Assembly: GCA_003427395.1 (NCBI GenBank)
Contig: BFEA01000405.1
Location: 1,281,995-1,320,493, forward strand
Direction: 5' to 3'
Length of the DNA stretch: 38,499 bases
Origin: Chara braunii
Taxonomy: Eukaryota > Streptophyta > Charophyceae > Charales > Characeae
Part shown: one piece after another, positions 1 through 9,700 of the stretch
How positions within the stretch are numbered: the stretch's first letter is position 1
Layout of the letters: every line of letters starts with the position of its first letter
The notes under the pieces: model-generated
Told to the model about the DNA's origin: nothing
Databases searched by the model: none
Seen by the model: only the letters and a program-made list of their open reading frames with translations
Position numbers and translations under genes: made by a program

Positions 1-160
1 GGGGTGCGGGGGTGTTGGGGGCGGGGGTGCGGGGTTGGGGCAGGGCCGGGGTTGATTTTGCGGGGGCGGGGGTCGGGTAGCCCCGCGCCGGGGGTCCGGG
101 GTTAAAACCCCTACCCCGGCTTGGGCCCCGGGGATCCCCGCGTGACAACGCTGGAAACAA
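1..160 (-). repeat. G-rich low-complexity array
   Basis: Runs of G separated by short spacers, with the small palindrome GGGGTTAAAACCCC at 98-111. Read on the minus strand, its inner edge (about 160 downwards) begins like the C-rich array at 14905-15240: CAGCGTTGTCACGCGGGG here against CAGGGTTGTCACCCGGGG there, then in both AAGCCGGGG and CCCCGGACCCCC. The two are therefore copies of one repeat family in opposite orientation. 161-399 shows no gene. Confidence 0.6.
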
Positions 161-399
161 CGCATAAACGATCGGACGTTTCCAATTATCGTCCAAACCG
201 TCCCGACATGACACAGTTCGTAGAAGGAATTCAGCAAGCTTCAATCCCCAAGGAATCTCCCTGAACAAAATAAGCCTACAAACAACAACACATAAAAGAA
301 GACTGATCTCCTTGCATCTCAATAACTCAGCAGAACCAGAACGGATTCTACAAAAAACCCGCACCCATTTCCAGAGAAAGGCCACGTCCGGGTGTGACC

Positions 400-1863
400 C
401 TAAGATTCCGCAGAGTCACGCCCGTCGCTCTTTTCGACACAATCATCAGTGACGTCGACAACCGAAGGACCCTTCTCCTTACCTTGGCCTAAGTCATCAT
501 CATCAAAGGCTCTCGCAACCCTTTTCCGCACGATTTCCTCGTTAGTAGGATCCAACTTAGAGCACGTAATGCCTTCCTTATCACAAATAGCCACGATATC
601 ATCCTTCTTAAGATTCCTCAACTGCTTTCTTGTGATACGAACAAAAGCATCCCTATCGGTGATGTCAGTAGCAGGGCTTTCCACAACCTTACCCTTATCC
701 TTCCTCGCAGACGGACCGGCCACGTCATTGAGTCATGTCTTCAAATTGGTGCCCCGAGTCTTAGCTATCTTCTTCATATCCAGACGCGCTAATTCATCCT
801 TCAAACGATCAATCTCTTGTTCAGATTCCTTGTGGGCATTAACCTCCTTGAGGCACATTTCCTACAGAACTTCTACTTCTGCCTGGTGGCAGGTGCCTCT
901 CCACCACGCCCTTCAGATGTGGATCCACCCTCCTCGTAGCAGCTGGTGTTTCCGCCGGGGTCAACCGAGACCTGGTCCGGTCGTGGGTGTGGCTGGAGTA
1001 GGACCAACAACAACACAACCTTGCTTATTGCCGGGGCGAAGAGCTTCCAATCGCCATGTTTCGGCAGTAGCTTCAGCGACTTCGCACTGTCGCTTCAGCG
1101 CAGCGACCACCTCCTCCATCGCAGCAAATCTTTTCTCGGTTGCCGTCCTCGTCTAAGTTTGCTCTCGTCGAAGTCGCGCCATCTCGTCAGTTTCCGAGGT
1201 CACCCTGCAAGAACCTCCTGACCCAGTCTGCAATTTAACATGACAATGTCATCACGATCATCTCCCTTCCTTATGGTAGTCGATGTACTAGCCTGTTTTT
1301 GTAACTTACGAACCTGAGCTCTTAGCTTAGTAACCTCATTGCCATCTGTGCCTTTCTTCACGTTGACCACTTCATACACACGGTCCAACTTACTGTTCAT
1401 CTCCTTACTCATCAGAGACTGAAACTCCTCCCATTCACGTTTTTTGCCGTTGACGTCGTTCCTCCTCCTCATGTTCTTTGTTCTCCCATTCTTCGTCACA
1501 TACCGCCTTCTCTTTGGCCTCATCGGCCTCATGCTTGGCAGAGATTCGTCCAACCTTCTCCTCAAGCTTGCTGACCCTACTACCGAGCCAGCCGCCTCCT
1601 CCACTTCCCGAATATTGCCTAGGATACGCTGGTACAGCCGTACCCACACCAGTGCTAGCAGGTAAAGTCAAGAGAGGAGCTTATGTAGGGACAATCCCAG
1701 TGCTAGTAGACACCTGTGCCCCATTGAACCGTATATCTGGCAGAGGACAAAACTTAGACAAATGTCCATGCTGACCGCAGTTATAGCAAGGACCCCTGAC
1801 GCCACCGCCATTCATGTTGGGATTCATATTAGAAGCAATCTTAGTCATATAGTGCGAAGCCAC
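400..1863 (-). pseudogene. Broken zinc-knuckle, coiled-coil gag-like gene
   Basis: Minus-strand reading in pieces. The N-terminal piece (1863-1681) has a CCHC zinc knuckle, CYNCGQHGHLSKFC, at 1788-1747 with the C-x2-C-x4-H-x4-C spacing used by retroelement Gag proteins to bind RNA. Next come charged, Glu/Lys/Arg-rich helical pieces (about 1671-1200) that look coiled-coil. A C-terminal piece (723-400) carries KQLRNLKKDDIVAICDKEGI, a short helical module followed by an acidic tail. The pieces lie in different frames and about 724-1199 has no clear reading, so the gene is frameshifted. I recall similar zinc-knuckle plus coiled-coil proteins as highly repeated in Chara annotations, which suggests a retroelement ORF1 or Gag. 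That identification is by memory only. No polymerase follows in the expected direction inside the window. Confidence 0.6.
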
Positions 1864-3260
1864 ACAACGGTAGTATCACTTCTACGTCGGTTACTCCGTG
1901 CGTTAAAGTAAGTCCAGTATTTAACATACAGACTGTGCTGATGCTTCCAACACCACACCAACACTCATTGCAACACAGTGAGAGGTCAGAGTAAGTAGAG
2001 AGAAGGAAAGAGGGAGAGAGAGAAGAGGGAGGAAATCACACAGTAGACAGAAACCATGGTCGAACGCGACTTGATTGAGGATAAAAAACATGAAGCGCAA
2101 TGATGGCGAAGAAACAAGTCCCCGTCTGGCGAATGACCCTACCGGTTTCACCTGGCCGCCAACCAGGATCATCAGGGGCCTGAAGTCGGTGCAGGATTGA
2201 CTTACATCCGAAACCAAGACCACTTCGAAAGCACCGGCCACACATTCACCTTGTCAACTCATCAATACTCCAAAAAGTCGCGAGTCACTGTGTCCTACAC
2301 AAGAGCGGGGAAAGGAGACCCAGGGACACTAAACTATGTTGAAACCAAGAAAAATGCCGATAGCAGATTTAGTAAACTGGACGTACCGGACCAAGAAAAA
2401 AGCAAAATATTCAGGACTAGCAGCATGCTTGTCATAGTACCAGTCCCAGGTTCACTACCGTACAAAAAAGAGCCAAATAGCAAGCCACAGATCCAAGCTC
2501 GAAACCCAAAAAAACAGAGCTAAGAAAACGTTGCTTCACCCTTAAACCACCAGTACCTTGGCGACGCCGTAGCGTTAACGCTACAATAATTTCGCTACCG
2601 GCGGGCCGTCGATAAATCGTATCAACAGCCCGCGCCGCTTCAAAAAAGGTGCAGCCGGCACGGCGCGCAGTGCCCAAGTACTGGTGGTTTAAGGTACCAA
2701 AGGCTGAAAAAAGAAGAAACAGCACAGAGTGCCACCAACGGGGGACAGGAACCGGAGACCCCCCTAAACAGACAGATCCATACAGCATCACCAACATACC
2801 CCCTACTGCTGTGAGGGTACAACAGAAACACCTACTTCAAAAAACGATCCCATTTGGTCCACACCGGTAGCCATTCTTCCGAAATTCCCCCGAATTTCCT
2901 AGAGAAATTTACCAGCGAATTGTCAAAAAGCTTATCAGGGTAATCTCTTCTCCAGAGGTCAGATTTCAAAGCGAACAGCAGAGGAAAGGCCAACCCATTA
3001 AAGGAAGAGAACGTCTTTGTCCTATGTAGAGAGGAAGATATTACAGCCATCGCCCTATAAAAAAGACAATTGCCTGGGGCCGGTCAGCTCAATGATAATA
3101 TCTCAAGAAAAAAAAAAGAAAAAAAAAGACAATGTTTTTCGTTTTTCTCTTTTTGAAAATAGCCCAGCCGAGACTACTGGTAAGGAAGGCGATATGAGCA
3201 TCCATCCCATAGGGGCTAGGTGCACCACTCACCGAAAACGTGCAACATGATAATGAATCT
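1864..3260. other. No recognisable gene
   Basis: Open frames of up to about 120 codons occur on both strands, but none has a recognisable motif and overlapping frames are equally open. 1980-2035 is purine-rich, and about 3110-3128 is A-rich. I see nothing supportable here. Confidence 0.5.
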
Positions 3261-3263
3261 TCA

Positions 3264-3350
3264 GCTCGAACACGGAAAGATAGACTGCCATATCTTTTGT
3301 CTTTTGTGCATGTGGTGAGTAGTGGAGCGAGGCTCATGGATAGAAGTTTT
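3264..3350 (-). repeat. Dispersed repeat related to the 15.5-16.1 kb array
   Basis: The minus strand reads ...CTCGCTCCACTACTCACC, then TGCACAAAAGACAAAA, then ATATGGC. The tandem units at 15.54-16.06 kb have the same order: CTTGCTCCAC, TGCACAAAAGACAAAA, then CATATGGC. A third relative lies at 16076-16120 in this orientation (TTTGGTGAGTAGTGGAG). Confidence 0.6.
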
Positions 3351-3524
3351 TCGAACAAGAAAGGGGAAGCTGCAAGAAGAAGGGAGGTGGGGGCTTCTTA
3401 ACGGCTGTGGCCCTTTCTCTGGGAAAAACAAAAACACAAGCAAAATATTTTTGGGGTAACTTCAGTAGAGGCGCAAATAAAAGGGCAAGTTTCAAAAATA
3501 GCTTCCGTCGCGTCGCTGTGGTTC

Positions 3525-3992
3525 CACAGCAAATATATTGGCGGGCGGGGCCCAAGTTTCGTTGCAAAAATTAGATCTTTCGTTGCAGCTTTAGAGGTCC
3601 CGGTACTGGGCCGGTAGTTTTTTTTTTTTTTTTTTTTTTTTTAACACACAACACACTCACCCCTTCTATTCTGGGGGGTACCAGTCCGGTTACTTATTAC
3701 CCGGCAAGCATAGAAAGTCAACAAAAATAAAAACATGACATCAAGTAAGAAGGAGAAGGGAGGCCTACCTGCTAGGCCCGAGACACCTCTGGCAGGGGAC
3801 TGCGACAAACTACCACACCTAAGAACATCAGGCTCGTGGCAGACACGGACCAGCCGGGAAATATCCTAAGCGTACCCAGACACCTACCCTGGCTGACACG
3901 AGAAGTCCTGCACCTGAGGTCCCGGTAGTTTCGCACCAAAAAATATATATATTTGCAGGCGGGGTCCCAATTTTCTTGCAAAAATACATCTT
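3525..3992 (+). repeat. Two diverged direct copies of a short repeat
   Basis: The segment at about 3525-3575 (AAATATATTGGCGGGCGGGG, CCCAAGTTTCGTTGCAAAAAT) recurs at about 3938-3990 as ATATATTTGCAGGCGGGG, CCCAATTTTCTTGCAAAAAT. Both also have a nearby AGGTCCCGGTA (about 3595 and 3917). A poly-T run lies at about 3619-3642. No coding content is seen. Confidence 0.55.
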
Positions 3993-4059
3993 TCGGATTC
4001 GTACAACATTTCTGCTGCGAATCATCCAAAGCGTGCTATTTCTGCAATTACCCGTCACC

Positions 4060-4203
4060 AAAAAGAGTTATAATTGCACTATGGGGCAAGATACAGTTTG
4101 CAATTGCACTTCGGGGGGCACCCTACCTGGGCAGAAAGCTTGGTTGTATACATTTCCCCAACTGCAATTCGAAACTGTATTTTGGCCCATAATTCAATCA
4201 AAA

Positions 4204-4212
<9 letters not shown>
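4060..4212. mobile_element. Foldback MITE-like element, about 150 bp
   Basis: Two arms of about 55 bp are inverted repeats. The left arm reads AAAGAGTTATAATTG, TATGGGGCAAGATACAGTTT, AATTGCA. The reverse complement of the right arm reads AAAGAGTTTTGATTG, TATGGGCCAAAATACAGTTT, AATTGCA. A short loop (about 4119-4150) separates them and a long poly-T run follows. No target duplication is certain. Confidence 0.6.
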
Positions 4213-4237
<25 letters not shown>

Positions 4238-4539
4238 GGAATCATAACTCATTTTTGTGACTCCCGTGTAGTTCCCCATTTTTTTATTATACTAAAAAAA
4301 AATATACTGAATGTGGCCATTTCCTCCGTCCGTGCTCCATTCGATGCCTGCCTTATCCTTGCTGCAGGATGGCCTTTCGGCATTTCGCTTTCAGGGGTAA
4401 CCAACTTTGTCAACCCCAAGTGCAAGAGATCGAGCCTCTACTTCGGTACTGGGATCGACTCAAGGGAAGGATGTAAATCTGCAAGTCAATGCGCGACCAT
4501 CGTTGACAGAAGGATAAGCGGTCACGTTTGATTAGCGAA

Positions 4540-4602
4540 GTTCTTCTTCTTCTTTTTCTTCTTCTTCTTCTTCTTCTTCTTTTTCTTCTTTTTCTTCTTC
4601 TT
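4540..4602 (+). repeat. TTC microsatellite
   Basis: Mostly TTC repeats interrupted by TTTTTC units, ending in TTTTGTTTAA. It is pure simple sequence with no coding indication. Confidence 0.9.
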
Positions 4603-4625
4603 TTGTTTAATAGTTTGGCAGTTTA

Positions 4626-4860
4626 TGCACGTGTCATAATTTGAGCAGGGAGTAGGCAAGAAAGCCATGTCTAATGAGTAAGGTTTTTTTTTTGTTTGTT
4701 TTTTTAATTATTAAATTCGGACCGTTTGCACGTGTCATGCTTGCGCAGGGACTTTGCTTGTTTGTCATGTTTTTTTTTTTTTTTAATTTAATTCTCTAAT
4801 TTAGATGTGGACGGTGGATCAATCTACGTGTGTCATCCATACGCAGGGTGCCAGTGCTTA
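4626..4860 (+). repeat. Three diverged tandem copies of a ~100 bp unit
   Basis: The anchor TGCACGTGTCAT followed by about 10 bases and GCAGGG occurs at 4626 and 4727. A decayed third copy, TACGTGTGTCATCCATACGCAGGG, begins at about 4825. T-rich stretches lie between the copies, and the spacing is about 100 bp. Confidence 0.6.
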
Positions 4861-4869
4861 TGCTTTTAA

Positions 4870-5620
4870 ATTCAGCGGAAATTTCCCCTCGACTGTGCCG
4901 TTAGAATAGCATTCAATGTTTAGACTCTTAAGAACGTTTTCTACTTTCCAGAGAATCGATCCGGCGATCTCTGGGTGAGCAGCGGGTAGATACCTGAACA
5001 ACGCCGATAGAGGAGTATTCTTTATGTCGTTGTATTAAAAAAATAAAAAAATAATAATAAAAAAAAAAATGGTGTTCAAGGTTGGAAAAACTGGTGATTC
5101 AATAAAATAAAGAAGATAAGAAGGACAAAGTGACTGCAGCAGAGCAGACTGACCTATTTAGCTAGAAAATCGAGTCTGGGCAAATATATATATATTTTTA
5201 ATAATTTTTAATCTTTTCGTCTTCATTTTCTTTTCCGGTAAGCCCGTCTCCTCCTCCTTTATTAATTTATCATAATTAACGAAAGACTGAGGGGGAAAAA
5301 AAAGAAAGAAGGAAGAATAAAAATGAGAATTGATTAATTTAGCGAAGGTGGCTGCTATGTTGTTGTCACATATTTTGCCCGTCGAATTCGGGACGAACAC
5401 ACTCTAGAACTCTTTCGACTCCGTTTCCGGCCGTTATTGCGGTCACATTCATCCGTCAGGATTCATAAAATTTAATGCGCTTATATATACCATAGAAAGT
5501 GATAGTGTGAGTAACCTCTCAGATGACGCACTATTCTTCCCAGTTTTTTCCTAAAGAGGAATAATCAGCACGGTAGATGTTGCACTGTTCTCACAGCGGA
5601 CCGGCGGCCGTGAGGTGCAC
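4870..5620. other. AT-rich DNA without a recognisable gene
   Basis: A/T homopolymer runs (5037-5070, 5190-5215, 5290-5320) and short open frames without motifs. I see nothing supportable here. Confidence 0.5.
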
Positions 5621-5624
5621 TTGG

Positions 5625-5633
5625 ACCTAGCTA

Positions 5634-5670
<37 letters not shown>

Positions 5671-5701
5671 CAACGCACTGAAGGCGCATACCTAGCTAGG
5701 A
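5625..5701 (-). mobile_element. Tiny retroposed fragment with poly-A tail and 12-bp target duplication
   Basis: ACCTAGCTAGGA occurs exactly at 5625-5636 and again at 5690-5701. Between the two copies the minus strand reads a 22-base segment (ATGCGCCTTCAGTGCGTTGATT) followed by about 31 A. Target duplication plus a short body plus poly-A at the 3' end is the signature of a heavily 5'-truncated non-LTR retroposon (SINE or LINE tail). The parent element is not identifiable from so few bases. Confidence 0.75.
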
Positions 5702-5717
5702 ATTGAATGTAGGCAAT

Positions 5718-5866
5718 TCTTTTTTTTTTGTTTCCCTTTTTTTTCCCAAAGGGCGACGGCCAGGAGATATCATCATCGAACTGACCGGCCCTAGGTAATT
5801 CAGAATCACAGTAATTTACCTAATTTGCTTCCAGGCCAGTTCGAACTCTGGTCTATTTCAACGGAT
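5718..5866 (-). mobile_element. SINE-like repeat, 5'-truncated copy
   Basis: The minus strand starts with GTTGAAATAGACC and a B-box-like GAGTTCGAACTGG. It continues through CTGAATTACCTA, GGGCCGGTCA and GATGATATC and ends in an A-rich tail (5718-5748). The same order of blocks is found in the fuller copy at 5868-6081. The tRNA-like head upstream of the B box is missing. Confidence 0.6.
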
Positions 5867-5867
5867 T

Positions 5868-6081
5868 TTTTTGTTTTTTTTTTCCATTTTTTCTCATTTG
5901 TTTTTCTTACGCGAAGACGATTGCCCTGGGATGTCATCGTCGGATTGACCGGTCCCGACTCCCCATTAGGTAATTCAGCACTTTGAGGTTTCAATCATGT
6001 AGTTCATTGGGACTCGAACCCAGGTCTGCATTTCAACAGAATAGGTCATACTAGGTGTACCAAGTATGAGCTAGGCACGTT
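5868..6081 (-). mobile_element. tRNA-derived SINE
   Basis: The minus strand has an A-box-like TAGCTCATACTTGGTA (6073-6058) and a near-perfect pol III B box, GGGTTCGAGTCCC (6021-6009), about 60 nt apart as in a tRNA. A unique body follows (CTGAATTACCTA, GGGACCGGTCA, GATGACATCCCAGGG) and then an A-rich tail (about 5908-5868). The body matches the adjacent truncated copy at 5718-5866, so this is a repeat family rather than a tRNA gene. Confidence 0.65.
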
Positions 6082-6239
6082 GCTACGTAGCGTGTGTGTG
6101 TGGTCATCACAGCTGGCCGGGAAGTGTGCGGCACCGAAAGACAAAAAAAAGGGGAAGTAAAAGTGTGCGGGGCTGTGGGCCACCGAGACCGACGGACGGT
6201 GCGCAATATATGCCGTTGTTTCATCGAACTCTCATTCCA

Positions 6240-6521
6240 GCGATCGTTTCCGATAATCACTGTTTGTTGCACAACGTAAACGGTTCAAAAACAGTATTCT
6301 TTTCTCGAATAAACGGACATTGGTATTCGATCCTCTCTCTCTCAATCTCTCTCTCTCTCTCCGCTTCAGAAACGAAGGGGTAACGGTTGGCAATAGGTGA
6401 GGTTGTTTCGTCCGCCTCTCAGCTCAGCAAAGATTCTTTCTGATAAACGCTGTTTCATGTAAGGTAAGCGGTTCGAAACCAGTGGAAACACTCTTTGATT
6501 GACTGAACGAAGATTGGTATT

Positions 6522-6586
<65 letters not shown>

Positions 6587-6775
6587 CGCTCGCTCGCTCG
6601 CTCGCTCGCTGTCTCTCGCTCTCGGAGGGATTGGTATTCGACCCTTCCTCTCTGTCTCTGTCTCGCTCTCCGCTCTGTCGCTGTCTCTGTTTCTGCCTCT
6701 GTCTCTGTCTCTGTCTCTCTGCCTCTCTCTCTCTCGGCTTCAGAGAACGAAGGGGGGACGATTGGATAGGCGAGA
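6240..6775 (+). repeat. Tandemly duplicated CT-rich leader region
   Basis: Three partial units. Unit 1 (about 6240-6415) and unit 2 (about 6425-6600) share TTTCYGATAA, CGGTTC, ATTGGTATTCGA and a CT run. Unit 3 (about 6629-6775) keeps TTGGTATTCGACC, CT repeats and the CGGCTTCAGAGAACGAAGGG block, which matches unit 1 (CCGCTTCAGAAACGAAGGGG). The longest CT run is at about 6523-6583, followed by GCTC repeats. The large gene's ATG lies directly after unit 3, so this is its probable 5' leader or promoter. CT-rich leaders are common in plants, but no TATA box can be assigned. Confidence 0.65.
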
Positions 6776-9700
6776 ATGGGTGCGCAAAGGCCATCTGAGG
6801 AGGCGGTGATGTCTCCAGCTTTAGCGATGGCGGGAGCAGCTCCAGTGATGGCGGCGTCGTCGACGACTCGTTCAGGATCGGCGGGCGTGGCCATGACGGA
6901 GCCGATGTCATCGATGGGTCCGCGGCCTGCGAATCGGATGGGAATGAACACACCATTGCAGGAGTCCTTGTATCTGCCTAGTGCGCCTCCGGAGCCCGAG
7001 GTTGTAGAAGAGCCCAAGGGCATGATGGCCTTTACAGGGCTGTCCAATGTGATGGCAGGTTTTCAGCGGAACTGCTTTCCATCGTTTCCGATGGATGACG
7101 TTCGTCAAGAGATCGAAGCTTTGTCTCAATCGACTGTGAACAGGATCGTCAGTCCAATGACCGCAAGCGAATCGCTGAACACGGGGAGGACGGAGGGCTA
7201 CTCTGCAGGACAGAACTCGTCGAACAGAGGAGGCCCTGTTATCAAAATGACCGCGCTCGGTAGGCGGGGTAACCTAGGGGATCTGTACGACCTGCGCACC
7301 GACACGTTCGTCGGGGATGGGGGAAGAAGTGGTCGCCTCTCGAGCACGGACAGCCTCCGCCAAGCGCGGAAAGTTTGCCGATCGGTGCGCATCTCACGCG
7401 TTGCGGATGACTCCTTGGCCACGAGGTTTCGAACCCTTGACGTCAAATCTCAGCTCAAGCTCAGCGTTCTCTCAGGGCTTGTCAATCTGGAGGGACCGGG
7501 GAGGTATCTCGCGCAAGGGCTAGGAGGAGATGGGGATGGCGGCGGAATGACGGGGGGGTGTTTCGCCGGCGGCGGCGGCGGCGGCGGCGGAACGGCGAAA
7601 GCCACAATCGTCTGCCAAGTGCTAGCAAGCGAACACTACCTGGAGATGCCCTCCTCCTCCTCCTCCTCCTCCTCCTCTCTCTCCCAACAGATTGCAGACG
7701 AGATCAACCATCTAACGGCTGCTGGAAGCTGGAACGGACGGGCGCGGCCATCGCACTTTGTCAGTGGGATGGTGAGAGGGGCCACCGTCGTAGCGGTCAT
7801 AACCGGCCTGGGGAAGGATGACGGATCGAGGCCGGCGGCGGAGCTGCAGACTTGGCTTGATCAACGCGTGGCGGCGCTTGAGGCCTCTCTGACTCACGGT
7901 GCTCCCGGTGGCACCGGTGGGACTGGTGGGACTAGCACTCCGCCGAGCAACGATGTGGATGGCCTCGGGAGAGGGCTGCCCTTTCCGCACCCGGAAGGTC
8001 ATCCTCATTGCAATTACGGTGTTGGCGGGGCGTTTCCACCCCCCCAACCGCACCAGGATGCTGGCGGGATAGGTATGACTAGCATGCCGCCGGCTGGGAG
8101 CAATGATGATCCTTACCTCGGCGCAGGACCGCCCCCTCCGACTGTGAAAGGGCAGCATCATTTTAATCAAGGTTATTATGGCGGCGCGTATCACGACCTT
8201 GGACGTCACAATCATACTAATTATGCATATGGCGGCTATGGCGGCAGCGGGTACGGCGGCGGCGGAGGGCGCAGTGGTCCGACTGGTGGGGGTGTAAGAC
8301 CCCCTCCTCATGACGATCGGGATGAGAGGGATTTCACCGTCCGGATCTTTACAGACCTGGCATGGCGACCGGAAGCAGGGGAGAGTCCTAGAACCATCTC
8401 CTATCTTGAGGACCTGCTGCAGCAGTGCGCCGCAGAGATTCATGGAGGGAATCAAGGGCAAGCAGCTCCCGTCGTCTTCTACTTGTCTCCTCTTGCGGAC
8501 CACCTGCGCCCTCCGTCGCACGAATGTCCACCTCCCTCTCCTCTGCCCGTGACGTGGCCGTCTCTTGAGGGGCTGTCGGACCTTCTCCACCCCACCGAGG
8601 AGTCCATTGCGCAGGTAGAGAGGGTCTTTCAGGGACTGCTCGACCTTGGAGAGCGCTTCGACCGTCTTCTCGGACAGATGCATGCCTCCAGCAAGTCTTT
8701 TGGCGAGCTCGTTGTCACCATGGCTCAGATCGGTGAGGTGCGCGCGACGAAGATAGTACTAGCTCACAAGGTCCAGCAACTGAGGGAAAGATTCGCGCAG
8801 CTGACCTTCAGCATCCGAGCTGCCGGGGGCCAGCAGGACTCGACTACTCTTCTGGAGTTGGTCGATTGGTTTTGGCGTTGCTTCGGGTCAAAAGATCAAC
8901 TGGCGTTCCTTGAGAGAGAGTCGGCTCAAGTAAAGGAGAGGGAGGTTTTCCTGCAGGATTTGCACCGGAGCGGCATCGAGTTCATCCGCAGAGAAAATGA
9001 ACCCCAGCATCAACCTGTCATTGCGGACATTCTTTCCCGCCACAAGGACGACTGTGTGTACGCTATGGTCAGTCACGACGAAGGGCCACGAGAGGATGAG
9101 GCTTGGCGAAAGAACATGGAGCTGCTGAAGAGGCTGGTTGTGGAGAGTGGGCGTCGTCGTCCTCGATGGAGCGGCGGTCGCCATGGCTATGGCGGCCATG
9201 GCGATGACGAAGGGGTGCAGACAGGAGGAAGCAGCAGCAGCAGGATTGAACTAGCCGGACCGTGCGGTTTCTCCCTGGGTCTCAATGGTCCCACGGTCCG
9301 TGTCTTCTTCTACTTCTTGGAACTCGTGTCCTCTGCTTCTCACCGGAGTCGCACTCTCCCTCCAGAAGATCCACTCTCAGGAGGAGGTTATGGCTGTCCG
9401 CCGGTGACATATCCTCGGCCTGGTGTCACGGATGCAGCTGAACGAGAGGGAGAAGGAGGAGGAGGTGGAGGTGGAGCAGGAGGAGGAGGAGGAGGTGGAG
9501 GAGGTGATCCACCTCCCACGACCGCTGTGATTAGATTCTACCGGATGGGTAAACTGGTTTACGACGACGTTGTGGCACACGTGGAGAGGTTTGCCTCGCT
9601 GGCCATTGTGAGATGCGGCCACGTGGAGCCAACCTCGAGGCTCAATGATGATGACGATGAGGGAAAGACGAGCGCGGAAGGTAGGGTAGGTGGTCCCGAT

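Noticed and set aside
449-1156. 235-codon plus-strand frame
   Set aside because: Lies opposite the zinc-knuckle pseudogene, which has recognisable motifs; the plus frame has none.
7712-8683. 323-codon minus-strand frame opposite the large gene
   Set aside because: Shadow of the GC-rich coding strand; no motif of its own.
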